A program made the position numbers and the translations under genes. Below the pieces are notes generated by a model. That model did no database searches, was not told the origin of the DNA, and worked only from the letters and a program-made list of their open reading frames with translations. Shown here one piece after another: positions 1 through 5,876 of a DNA stretch of 5,877 nucleotides; within the stretch, counting starts at the first letter, position 1, and each line of letters begins with the position of its first letter. The DNA is from Pseudomonadota bacterium (GTDB taxonomy: Bacteria; Pseudomonadota; Gammaproteobacteria; Arenicellales; Poriferihabitantaceae), in NCBI GenBank assembly GCA_024226105.1, contig JAAELZ010000294.1, positions 1 through 5,877 on the forward strand, given 5' to 3'.

Positions 1-1
1 C

Positions 2-469
2 AAGCTGGATTTGTACAAATGTGTACTCGAGGACATATTGCAGGACTGGATGCAGGCGGCAAGGTTTTTTGAAACTCATGCAGGCCCGACGGTGGCGCTG
101 AGTCGTTATGTGGAAGCTAAAATGGATTTATCCCGTCGCAGACCCTATGGTTCCAGGGTTTGGGCGAAGGAAATAATAAGTGGTGCACCGGTTATGCAGG
201 AGGCGCTTTCATCCACCCTGAAAACCTGGGTGGATGAGTGCGAGACAACAATAAATCGTTGGGTAGCGGAACGGGAAATTAATGCGGTCGATGCCAGAGC
301 GCTGCTGTATATGATCTGGGCAACGACGCAACATTATGCTGATTTTGATCGGCAAATAGAATTGCTGAACAATGGCCGTAGTTTGTCAGATCAGGAATTC
401 GCTGAGAAAAAACAGCAGGTTACCGCCCTGATCCTGGCGAGTGTGGGGCTGCAATATGCTGAAAACTGA
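2..469 (+). CDS. RutR-like TetR-family transcriptional regulator, 3' part only
   Basis: The left edge cuts this gene. The open frame runs in from base 2 and gives 155 residues ending at TGA 467-469. The TTG at 11 is internal, because the residues before it (KLD) already fit the family. What remains is the ligand-binding and dimerisation domain of the YcdC/RutR type. The segment MIWATTQHYADF (about residues 103-114 of the visible part) is nearly identical to the matching stretch of E. coli RutR as I remember it, and LYKCVLEDIL and EIISGAPVM also align. RutR is about 212 residues, so roughly 60 residues with the DNA-binding helix-turn-helix lie outside the window. RutR itself senses uracil/thymine and controls pyrimidine use. 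Whether this homologue shares that ligand is unknown, since no rut genes are visible. The family call is firm; the exact function is open. Confidence 0.88.
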   Translation, partial: KLDLYKCVLEDILQDWMQAARFFETHAGPTVALSRYVEAKMDLSRRRPYGSRVWAKEIISGAPVMQEALSSTLKTWVDECETTINRWVAEREINAVDARALLYMIWATTQHYADFDRQIELLNNGRSLSDQEFAEKKQQVTALILASVGLQYAEN

Positions 470-484
470 GTAAAATACCTCGGG

Positions 485-521
485 CAGGCTGGCGGTAAAA
501 CCCGGCCTGATCTGGTTTTTT
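485..521 (+). terminator. Putative intrinsic terminator between convergent genes
   Basis: An 8-bp stem (485-492 with 502-509, one G-T wobble) encloses a 9-base loop. Six bases later comes a run of six T (516-521). It lies 16 bases after the TetR stop and just before the peroxiredoxin stop on the other strand. On the - strand the stem is followed by an AT-rich stretch (revcomp of 470-479), so it may serve both genes weakly. The gap between stem and T-run makes it less than ideal. Confidence 0.5.
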
Positions 522-525
522 CGTT

Positions 526-1008
526 CTAAAGCAGTTTTAGTATGGTTTCAGCATCGCTGACTTCGAATTGGGGTGCGACTTCAATATTTAGATGTGTGAC
601 GATGCCGTTTTCGACAATCATCGCATAGCGTTGCGACCGCATCCCCATGTGAATTGCAGTCCGGTCTATTTCAAGGCCGACCGCGCGGGTGAAATCTCCA
701 TTGCCGTCAGCCAGCATTAATAGCTTATCGCCCACATTCTGGGCCTGTGCCCAGGCGTCCATCACCCATGCATCGTTAACTGACAGGCAGGCAATGGTAT
801 CGATGCCTTTTGCTCTAATTTCATCATTGAAGACAAGAAACCCCGGTACATGAGCCGCAGAGCAGGTGGGGGTAAAGGCACCCGGTAAAGCAAATAGCAC
901 GGCTTTTTTGTCGTTGAAGATATCGAGTGTATTGACGGGTTCAGGGCCGTCTTTTCCCATTATCGAAAGCTCGATGTCAGGGAGTTTATCGCCTATGGAT
1001 ATTGTCAT
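526..1008 (-). CDS. Prx5-type peroxiredoxin (AhpC/TSA-Redoxin fold)
   Basis: This is a 160-residue, probably cytoplasmic thiol peroxidase that reduces hydrogen peroxide and organic hydroperoxides. The Prx5 signature PGAFTPTCSAAHVPGF occupies residues 42-57, with peroxidatic Cys49, Thr46 of the active-site triad and Arg124 in GMRSQRYAM. The only other cysteine is Cys74 (IACLSVND). There is no cysteine near the C-terminus where the resolving cysteine of animal Prx5 lies, and no fused glutaredoxin domain. Recycling therefore probably depends on glutathione/glutaredoxin or another external thiol (inference from the family). The length matches single-domain bacterial members. ATG at 1008-1006 starts directly before the fold and has only a weak AGG upstream. 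The gene lies 126 bases downstream of greB on the same strand and has its own candidate -10 box, so co-transcription is possible but not required. Confidence 0.93.
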   Translation of the reverse strand: MTISIGDKLPDIELSIMGKDGPEPVNTLDIFNDKKAVLFALPGAFTPTCSAAHVPGFLVFNDEIRAKGIDTIACLSVNDAWVMDAWAQAQNVGDKLLMLADGNGDFTRAVGLEIDRTAIHMGMRSQRYAMIVENGIVTHLNIEVAPQFEVSDAETILKLL

Positions 1009-1036
1009 TGCCTGATTCCAATGGAGTGGAACTTTG

Positions 1037-1066
1037 ATCTTAGCACTAAACGGTGTGGGGTGACGG
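1037..1066 (-). promoter_or_regulatory. Candidate promoter for the peroxiredoxin gene
   Basis: On the - strand, TAAGAT (1042-1037) matches the -10 consensus at five of six positions. An 18-base spacer separates it from a poor -35 (CCGTCA, 1066-1061). Transcription would start about 20 bases before the ATG. The -10 overlaps a short inverted repeat, TTAG-TG-CTAA, that could be an operator. I recognise no OxyR or other known site. Confidence 0.3.
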
Positions 1067-1134
1067 GCAGTGCTTTGGGCTCAAAGTAGACGCCGGGGCT
1101 TCAGTCCCCTGAGTTCCCGCTTCCATGTGAATTT

Positions 1135-1632
1135 TTATCGGTAACGAATCCCATTGATCAAATAGGTTCGCTGTTGCCCGTCAATGAGGATGCTCACCTC
1201 ATCATCCACCTGCTTACCGAGCAATGCCCGGGCCAGGGGCGAATCTACGCTGATGTAGCCTTTAGAGGAATCGCTGTCGATTTCATCTGCGCCGACGATT
1301 CGATATTCAAATTCTGAACCGTCTTCGCGCTCTACCCTGATCCATGCACCAAAATATACCGCCGATTGGTTTCCTACTTTATCAACCAGCTTTAAATCCG
1401 GCATACGTTTCTGCAAATAGCGGATGCGCCGGTCGATCTCGCGCAGTTGCTTTTTTCGGTAGATGTATTCCGCATTTTCCGATCGATCCCCTTCGGCGGC
1501 GGCAGCGGTCACTGCTGCGGTGACTTCAATGCGTTTACTCCACAGCGCCTTCATTTCTTTTTCCAGCACACGATACCCTTCAGGCGTGATATAGGGTGAG
1601 GATTTTGGACGGGGAGGGCGATAGCGGCTCAT
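1135..1632 (-). CDS. greB: Transcription elongation factor GreB
   Basis: GreB inserts its coiled coil into the secondary channel of RNA polymerase and stimulates cleavage of backtracked RNA, rescuing stalled complexes. The 165-residue protein aligns throughout with E. coli GreB (158 residues). ITPEGYRVLEKE opens the N-terminal coiled coil. The tip loop EGDRSENAEY (47-56) carries the acidic residues Asp49 and Glu52 that hold the catalytic magnesium. RKKQLREIDRRIRYLQKRM closes the coil. The C-terminal FKBP-like domain (about 90-165) contains YFGAWIRVE, RIVGADEID, YISVDSPLARALLGKQ and a final NGIRY. The residue pattern is GreB rather than GreA. An extra basic, proline-rich N-terminus (RYRPPRPKSSP, 3-13) makes it slightly longer than the enteric protein. 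ATG at 1632-1630 is used; no clear Shine-Dalgarno precedes it. It is divergent from the large cyclase gene, and its leader is structured (see 1662-1701). Confidence 0.97.
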   Translation of the reverse strand: MSRYRPPRPKSSPYITPEGYRVLEKEMKALWSKRIEVTAAVTAAAAEGDRSENAEYIYRKKQLREIDRRIRYLQKRMPDLKLVDKVGNQSAVYFGAWIRVEREDGSEFEYRIVGADEIDSDSSKGYISVDSPLARALLGKQVDDEVSILIDGQQRTYLINGIRYR

Positions 1633-1642
1633 GCAATTTATG

Positions 1643-1656
1643 CCAAATAGGTTTGG
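1643..1656. repeat. Inverted repeat CCAAA-TAGG-TTTGG upstream of greB
   Basis: This perfect inverted repeat has 5-bp arms and a 4-base centre, and lies 11 bases before the greB start. A related sequence, CCGAATAGGTTGG, sits at 1695-1707, sharing the AATAGGTT core on the same strand. It could be a protein-binding site or a small second hairpin in the greB leader next to the ribosome-binding region. No known operator is recognised. Confidence 0.35.
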
Positions 1657-1661
1657 TAAGG

Positions 1662-1701
1662 TATTCGGCCTGTTGTAATATTAGCAAACAGGGTCCGAAT
1701 A
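1662..1701 (-). promoter_or_regulatory. Predicted stem-loop at the 5' end of the greB leader
   Basis: Read on the - strand, TATTCGG (1701-1695) pairs perfectly with CCGAATA (1668-1662), and CCTGTT (1692-1687) pairs with AACAGG (1674-1669). This gives 13 base pairs with a 2-base bulge (AC) and a 12-base loop. The -10 box at 1714-1709 would place the transcript start at about 1704-1700, so the greB mRNA would begin with this hairpin. No T-run follows, so it is not a standard terminator. A role in mRNA stability, or in control of greB expression, is inference. As DNA it could equally be an operator between the divergent genes. Confidence 0.5.
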
Positions 1702-1708
1702 GGTTGGC

Positions 1709-1738
1709 ATTATAGTAAACTCTTTTGGTGGTTGCCCT
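1709..1738 (-). promoter_or_regulatory. greB: Candidate greB promoter with consensus -10
   Basis: On the - strand, TATAAT at 1714-1709 is a perfect -10 hexamer. The best -35 is weak: AGGGCA at 1738-1733 with an 18-base spacer, three of six matches. The same bases read on the + strand give TATAGT (1711-1716), without a good -35. The predicted leader to the greB ATG is about 70 bases. Confidence 0.45.
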
Positions 1739-1753
1739 GAAAAGGGGCGTGTT

Positions 1754-1782
1754 TTGGCGTTAACTAACTAGATTGTTATCTT
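1754..1782 (+). promoter_or_regulatory. Weak candidate promoter at the start of the cyclase gene
   Basis: TTGGCG (1754-1759) and TATCTT (1777-1782) are 17 bases apart, and each matches consensus at four of six positions. If used, transcription would begin at or next to the GTG start, giving a nearly leaderless message. The alternative is the TATAGT at 1711-1716, which lacks a good -35. Neither is convincing. Confidence 0.2.
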
Positions 1783-1785
1783 ATC

Positions 1786-4700
1786 GTGGATTGTTTAAAG
1801 TGCGGGTTCACAAATCCTGAACAGGCACGTTTTTGTGCGGGTTGCGGGCTGGCGTTCGCTAGCATTGAATGTCAACACTGTAAAACGGAGAATAGCCCCG
1901 GTTCCCGGTTTTGCAATTCATGTGGCCAGTCACTGGCAGATAAATTGCCTGACAAAACCTTACGTTCCGCGCATTCTGAACGCCGGATACTGACGGTTTT
2001 ATTTTGTGATCTGGTGGATTCTACCCGGCTGGTCGACAATCTCGATCCGGAATTGAGCCGGGAAATTATTCGTGATTTTCAGCGCATCTGCGAAGGCGTC
2101 ATTGAGCAAAACGGCGGGCGGGTTTCAACCTATTTGGGCGACGGAATCGTCGCGCTGTTCAGCCGGCACGAATCCAATGCGGAACGCGCGATCAATACCG
2201 CCTTACACATTAACCGGGAAATTGAGCAGACCAGGGGTAGTTTCAGCCGCTCCAATCAAAAAATCCAGGTTCGCAGTGGCATCGCGACGGGGTTGGCGGT
2301 GGTGGGTGATGATATGCCCGGGGATTCACAAATGCGTCAGGAAACGGCCATCGGCCTGCCTTTGAATATGGCTGCGCGTATTCAGGGGCTTGCTGAACCC
2401 GCCGGTGTGGCGATCGGTAGCACAACGCATCAAATGACCCGTGAGCTGTTTGAATTTGAGGATATAGGCCACCACCTGCTCAAAGGTATTAAAGACTCAC
2501 AACAGGTTTGGCGAGTCATCGCAGAAAAATCGATTAGTGCCCGGTTTGTGGCACACGCCGCCAGGATGACGCCCATGGTGGACCGTACGGAAATTCTGCA
2601 GAAACTGCACACCTGCTGGGATAAAAGCATAAATACAGATGGCGAAGTGGTTGTGTTCACGGGTGAGCCGGGAGTAGGAAAATCAAGGATTACCCAGCAG
2701 TTGACTGATACGATATCCAGCGAGAGCCAGTATTACGATCTGGTATTTCAGTGTTCGCCCAACCATACGAATACGGCTCTTTATCCGGTTATCAGTCACT
2801 TAAAAGCGACAGCCGGCATTGAGCGCGGCGAATCGACAGCCGTTCAAATTAACAAACTTCAGCTGCTTCTCAGTGAATCGTCCGACGATTATGAGTGCCA
2901 CATGCCTGCTTTTCTCGAATTACTGTCATTATCCGCTGAGGATAAATGGCCATGCCCTGATCTTGATCCGGATGAAAAGAAGGAGTGGATGTTTTCAGCC
3001 CTGATCACGTATATTTTCTCACTGTCGAATGTAACCCCTCTGTTGATTACCTTTGAGGATGTACACTGGATTGACCCGACGACGCTTGAGTTACTTTCCA
3101 GAATAGTCGGCTCACTTCAAGGGCATGCAATCCTTTTTTTGATCACTTCGCGCCCCGGGTTTGCACCGGAATTTTTGAAATTGCCCTACGTAACCGCGTT
3201 GGAGGTTGAAAGCCTTCCGCTGGAATATGCGCAGCAACTGGTCGACCAGGTTAAGGGGGACAACAATCTGCCCGCTGAAATGCTGGATGAAATAGTCCGG
3301 CGCACGGAAGGCAATCCCCTGTTTATTGAAGAATTTAGTAAAGGCCTGCTGGAAAGCATGTCTCCAGAGGATTTGAACAAGCAACTGGAAGGGCATGAGA
3401 AACTAATTCTTCCTGTGACGGTACAGGAATCATTGTTAGCTCGAATCGATCGCCTGCCGGAAGCTTCGCGTGATATCGCCCTTTTAGCCGCCGTGATCGG
3501 TCGCAATTTTTCCTATGATTTGCTGAAGAGTGTGGCGGACTATCAGGGTAAAAATCTGTATCATGATTTAACACCGCTTTTAAATGCCCAACTGGTATTG
3601 CAGCGCAAGGCGCCACCCAATGCCGAGTTTTCCTTTAAGCACGCCCTGATCAGGGATGTCGCCTATGAGACCCTGCTGAAAAGCGACCTGGTTAAGATTC
3701 ACAAACGTATTGGCGAAGTGATTGAACGGGATTACCCGGATATGACTAAAAACAGCCCGGAACTTGTTGCCAAGCATTTTACCGAAGGGCGTGAATACAT
3801 TAAGGCGATAAGCTACTGGTTACGGGCCGGAGAAAAAGCAAGCCGCAGATCGTCCAATGTCGAAGCTGAAAAGCACTTCAAGATCGGGCTGTCACTGCTG
3901 CCATTGATTGAGGATACGGATCTCGCCACGAGGTATGAACTGAAGATCCTGCTGGCGCTGGGTCCAATCTACATGTCTACCTACGGTACGGGCGCTGAGA
4001 GGACTCACGAGGTCTACATGCGCGCGCACGAAATCAGTGTCAGTAGTGATGATTCGGGTCTTAAGTTTATCGCCCTTTGGAACCGTTGGCGCATATCGGT
4101 CAATGACGGTTTCCCAACGGCGGTCAAGTGGGCGGATGAACTCCTCGACCTGGCCGGGGAAACCCGCGATACCGGGCTACTGTTACAGGCTCATCACTGT
4201 CAGTGGGGAACGCTTTACAACCTCGGTGAACAGCGGGCCTGTTGTGCGCACATTGATGCCGGGCTGCGGCACTACGATGAGGAACAGCACCGTTATGATG
4301 CACTGACTTATGGCGGGCATGATCCACGCGTCTGCGCGTACGGGCAGTCGGCCCTGTCGCTCTGGTTGATGGGAAAATTTCAGCTGGCTGAAGAGCGGTT
4401 GCAGCAGGGCCTGGCCTGGTCCGAAGTGATCGATCACCTGGGGACACGGTTGCACCTGCTGGATATTACCCTGATGTATCACCGATTCCGTAATGAACCC
4501 GGCAAAGTGCTGGAACAGGTGGAGTTCCTGAAATCATTGATCGATATCGAGTCATTCCAGGACTATGGCTCCAAGGTCAAGATATACAGTGGCTGGGCGC
4601 ACGGTGTGCAGGAAGGGACAGAGGCATCCCTGGATCTGCTCAACCAGGGGATGGCTGAACAAGAAGCAACGGGCACCTGGGAAGATAAACCTGTTTTCCT

Positions 4701-5094
4701 TGAGATGTCGGCACAGGTCAACCATAAACTGGGTCGCTACGAACAGGTCTGCCAGGATATAGAGCGTGCGCTGGAAAGCGCGGGCCTGAGCGGTGTTTCT
4801 TACTGGAACGCGGAATTATTCCGTCGCAAGGCAGCGGCCCTGCTTGAGATGGGAGGCGAGAATAGCCTTGCGCTTGCACGGGAGAATTATGGGCTTGCAA
4901 TCGACATAGCCATGGAGCAGCAAGAGCTGACGCTGGCCCTGCGTGCAGCGACAGAATTGGCAAATGTAAACATACATGTCGATGAAAAGGAGAGAGACAG
5001 GTCTTGTTTGCAATCGCTTATCGAGAAATTTCCTTCCGGTTCAAGCAGCATCGATCTGGACAGAGCCAGGGCAGTCATGCAGTTCCTGAATTAG
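1786..5094 (+). CDS. Zinc-ribbon / class III nucleotide cyclase / STAND-type ATPase / TPR signalling protein
   Basis: This 1102-residue, probably cytoplasmic protein has four parts. (a) A double zinc ribbon at residues 1-50, with CxxC pairs C3/C6 and C17/C20, then C29/C32 and C43/C46. (b) A class III adenylate/guanylate cyclase domain at about 64-245. Its metal-binding aspartates are Asp75 (FCDLVDST) and Asp119 (YLGDG), and it ends in the NMAAR motif with Asn194 and Arg198. (c) An ATPase domain at about 260-640. It has Walker A GEPGVGKS (293-300), Walker B LLITFEDVHW (419-428, Glu424-Asp425), a TSR sensor-like motif (454-456), EGNPLFIEEF (508-517) and FSFKHALIRDVAYETLL (615-631), the pattern of large AfsR/MalT-like predicted ATPases. 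(d) A helical TPR-like region from about 660 to 1100. There are no membrane segments. It probably senses a signal through the zinc ribbons or TPRs and couples ATPase switching to cyclic nucleotide production, but no partner or ligand is visible. At the purine-recognition positions I read Thr115 and Thr187 rather than Lys and Asp, so activity is uncertain. GTG at 1786 is chosen because TAA at 1765 blocks the frame upstream and the first zinc ribbon begins at once. No Shine-Dalgarno is evident. Confidence 0.93.
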   Translation: MDCLKCGFTNPEQARFCAGCGLAFASIECQHCKTENSPGSRFCNSCGQSLADKLPDKTLRSAHSERRILTVLFCDLVDSTRLVDNLDPELSREIIRDFQRICEGVIEQNGGRVSTYLGDGIVALFSRHESNAERAINTALHINREIEQTRGSFSRSNQKIQVRSGIATGLAVVGDDMPGDSQMRQETAIGLPLNMAARIQGLAEPAGVAIGSTTHQMTRELFEFEDIGHHLLKGIKDSQQVWRVIAEKSISARFVAHAARMTPMVDRTEILQKLHTCWDKSINTDGEVVVFTGEPGVGKSRITQQLTDTISSESQYYDLVFQCSPNHTNTALYPVISHLKATAGIERGESTAVQINKLQLLLSESSDDYECHMPAFLELLSLSAEDKWPCPDLDPDEKKEWMFSALITYIFSLSNVTPLLITFEDVHWIDPTTLELLSRIVGSLQGHAILFLITSRPGFAPEFLKLPYVTALEVESLPLEYAQQLVDQVKGDNNLPAEMLDEIVRRTEGNPLFIEEFSKGLLESMSPEDLNKQLEGHEKLILPVTVQESLLARIDRLPEASRDIALLAAVIGRNFSYDLLKSVADYQGKNLYHDLTPLLNAQLVLQRKAPPNAEFSFKHALIRDVAYETLLKSDLVKIHKRIGEVIERDYPDMTKNSPELVAKHFTEGREYIKAISYWLRAGEKASRRSSNVEAEKHFKIGLSLLPLIEDTDLATRYELKILLALGPIYMSTYGTGAERTHEVYMRAHEISVSSDDSGLKFIALWNRWRISVNDGFPTAVKWADELLDLAGETRDTGLLLQAHHCQWGTLYNLGEQRACCAHIDAGLRHYDEEQHRYDALTYGGHDPRVCAYGQSALSLWLMGKFQLAEERLQQGLAWSEVIDHLGTRLHLLDITLMYHRFRNEPGKVLEQVEFLKSLIDIESFQDYGSKVKIYSGWAHGVQEGTEASLDLLNQGMAEQEATGTWEDKPVFLEMSAQVNHKLGRYEQVCQDIERALESAGLSGVSYWNAELFRRKAAALLEMGGENSLALARENYGLAIDIAMEQQELTLALRAATELANVNIHVDEKERDRSCLQSLIEKFPSGSSSIDLDRARAVMQFLN

Positions 5095-5101
5095 GTGCCT
5101 G

Positions 5102-5120
5102 GTGGGGGTAATTGCCCCGC
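5102..5120. terminator. Short GC hairpin between convergent genes, weak terminator candidate
   Basis: A 6-bp stem (5102-5107 with 5115-5120, one G-T wobble) and a 7-base loop lie eight bases after the cyclase stop. No T-run follows on either strand, so intrinsic termination is doubtful. It may only mark the 3' end as RNA structure. Confidence 0.25.
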
Positions 5121-5143
5121 TTAGTCGGCTACGTGGCCGGGTT

Positions 5144-5635
5144 TTACTCGTCCTGGTGGGCACCAACCATGGTTGCACGACTCGCCATTGTAGCGCGACT
5201 GGCCATGGTTGCACGACTGGCGATGGTCGCTCTGCTCGACATGCTGTCGGCACCTCTGGGAATAAATGCTCCAAGCAGTGTATCTTCGAGCTTACCCGGT
5301 TCGATATCGATTACCAGAGACTCGTCCTCACGGTCCATATCCCATACCTTGATATCCGAGGCAAATCGCCAGCTCTTGCTGTCCAGTCCAGTCTCCTTTT
5401 CGTTGAACTCTGTTATGCCGTCGGAGTCGATAGAAGAGGGGGCGCTGCCTTCTCCCTCGACCATAAATACCAGTGGCCTGGGCAATTTGTAATAGTTGCC
5501 TTCGTAGGAGAAGCTGTAGATTCTCGCCAGGGTATGTCCTCGTTTTCCTTTTCTACCTTCTATTTTCAAACCCTTGAAAGGTTTTCCGAACAGGTGAACC
5601 TTGGTAAGGTCGCGTAGGTTTTCGACTGAGCTCAT
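5144..5635 (-). CDS. Hypothetical protein with C-terminal hexapeptide repeats
   Basis: I do not recognise this 163-residue protein. It has no signal peptide, membrane segment or cysteine. Residues 1-130 look like a small soluble domain with alternating basic and aromatic stretches (KVHLFGKPFKGLKIEGRKGK near the start, then YSFSYEGNYYKLPRPLVFMVEG). A strongly acidic part follows (KVWDMDREDESLVIDIEPG). Residues 133-156 are four hexapeptides, SSRATI then three ASRATM, and the protein ends VGAHQDE. The frame opens earlier, at ATG 5698. I prefer ATG 5635-5633 because the best promoter (5666-5694) lies between the two, and the extra 21 residues look unlike the rest. Support for the - strand: the arginine is kept in all four repeats although its codon changes from CGN to AGA. 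The opposite strand is also open here, so strand choice is good but not proven. It is convergent with the cyclase gene. Confidence 0.7.
   Translation of the reverse strand: MSSVENLRDLTKVHLFGKPFKGLKIEGRKGKRGHTLARIYSFSYEGNYYKLPRPLVFMVEGEGSAPSSIDSDGITEFNEKETGLDSKSWRFASDIKVWDMDREDESLVIDIEPGKLEDTLLGAFIPRGADSMSSRATIASRATMASRATMASRATMVGAHQDE
5168..5239. repeat. 18-bp tandem repeat, four units
   Basis: There are four adjacent 18-base units: 5168-5185, 5186-5203, 5204-5221 and a more diverged 5222-5239. The best conserved reads CATGGTTGCACGACTGGC on the + strand. The period is a multiple of three, so the frame is kept, and the units encode the hexapeptide tail of the - strand gene just before its stop codon. 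Most differences between the first three units fall on the wobble position of that frame. An array like this can change copy number by slippage or recombination without breaking the gene. Confidence 0.85.
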
Positions 5636-5665
5636 GGTGTTTCTTTTTGTCGTGAATGTACTGGA

Positions 5666-5694
5666 ACAATAGCAGAAAAAACAGGTGATGTCTC
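5666..5694 (-). promoter_or_regulatory. Candidate promoter for the repeat-tailed hypothetical gene
   Basis: On the - strand, GAGACA (5694-5689, four of six matches) and TATTGT (5671-5666, four of six) are 17 bases apart. The -10 is preceded by TGC at 5674-5672, forming an extended -10. The start would fall near 5660, leaving a leader of about 25 bases before ATG 5635. This supports that start over the upstream ATG at 5698. Confidence 0.4.
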
Positions 5695-5715
5695 GCATTT
5701 TGGGGGCCTTGCAAG

Positions 5716-5738
5716 AAAAAACCTAGTGTATACCTTGG
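5716..5738 (-). terminator. Weak intrinsic terminator after the right-edge gene
   Basis: On the - strand an imperfect hairpin (CCAAG at 5738-5734 with CTAGG at 5726-5722, one mismatch) is followed directly by six T (5721-5716). It begins four bases after the stop of the partial gene at 5742. The stem is short, but the placement and T-run fit termination of that gene. Confidence 0.4.
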
Positions 5739-5741
5739 GAT

Positions 5742-5876
5742 TTAGTAGTCTATTTCCCGCCAGTCGAATACTTCTGCAATTTCCTGTTGATAATGCCCGG
5801 AAGAAAGTTTCAAATCAGCCGCAAAAAGCGAATGAACGACCTGTGGAAAATTCAGATCCCAGGATAATTGTTCCCA
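5742..5876 (-). CDS. Unrecognised protein, C-terminal 44 residues only
   Basis: The frame enters from the right edge and ends at TAA (5744-5742). The visible part starts WEQLSWDLNF and ends EIAEVFDWREIDY. It is soluble and acidic, with four tryptophan/tyrosine-rich patches and no membrane segment. I judge it coding because the other - strand frame I checked (starting at 5877) meets a stop within 21 codons, the composition is protein-like, and a terminator-like hairpin follows directly. Nothing in these residues identifies a family. The N-terminal part and start lie outside the window. Confidence 0.6.
   Translation of the reverse strand, partial: WEQLSWDLNFPQVVHSLFAADLKLSSGHYQQEIAEVFDWREIDY

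Noticed and set aside
495..507. 13-base match GTAAAACCCGGCC, repeated inverted at 5135-5147
   Set aside because: One 13-base match in a window this size, counting both strands, is expected by chance. The surrounding sequences do not extend it.
1037..1050. TTAG-TG-CTAA inverted repeat as an OxyR or similar peroxide-sensor site
   Set aside because: It is too short and does not match the spaced OxyR pattern. Kept only as a note in the promoter entry.
1095..1109. GGGG/CCCC hairpin between greB and the peroxiredoxin gene as a greB terminator
   Set aside because: The stem is only four base pairs and no T-run follows on the - strand.
2072..5078. Many open frames of 60-107 codons inside the large signalling gene, on both strands
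   Set aside because: They are shadows of the 1102-codon gene. None shows a domain, a ribosome-binding site or a conserved start.
5102..5617. Long + strand open frames opposite the repeat-tailed gene (5102-5617 and 5112-5492)
   Set aside because: They have no good start signal, give low-complexity Ser- and Leu-rich translations, and run antisense to a more protein-like frame. One of them shares wobble positions with the - strand gene, which explains its openness.
5636..5698. Upstream ATG (5698) for the repeat-tailed gene
   Set aside because: The added 21 residues (MRDITCFFCYC...) look non-coding, and the best promoter's -35 and -10 lie inside this stretch.
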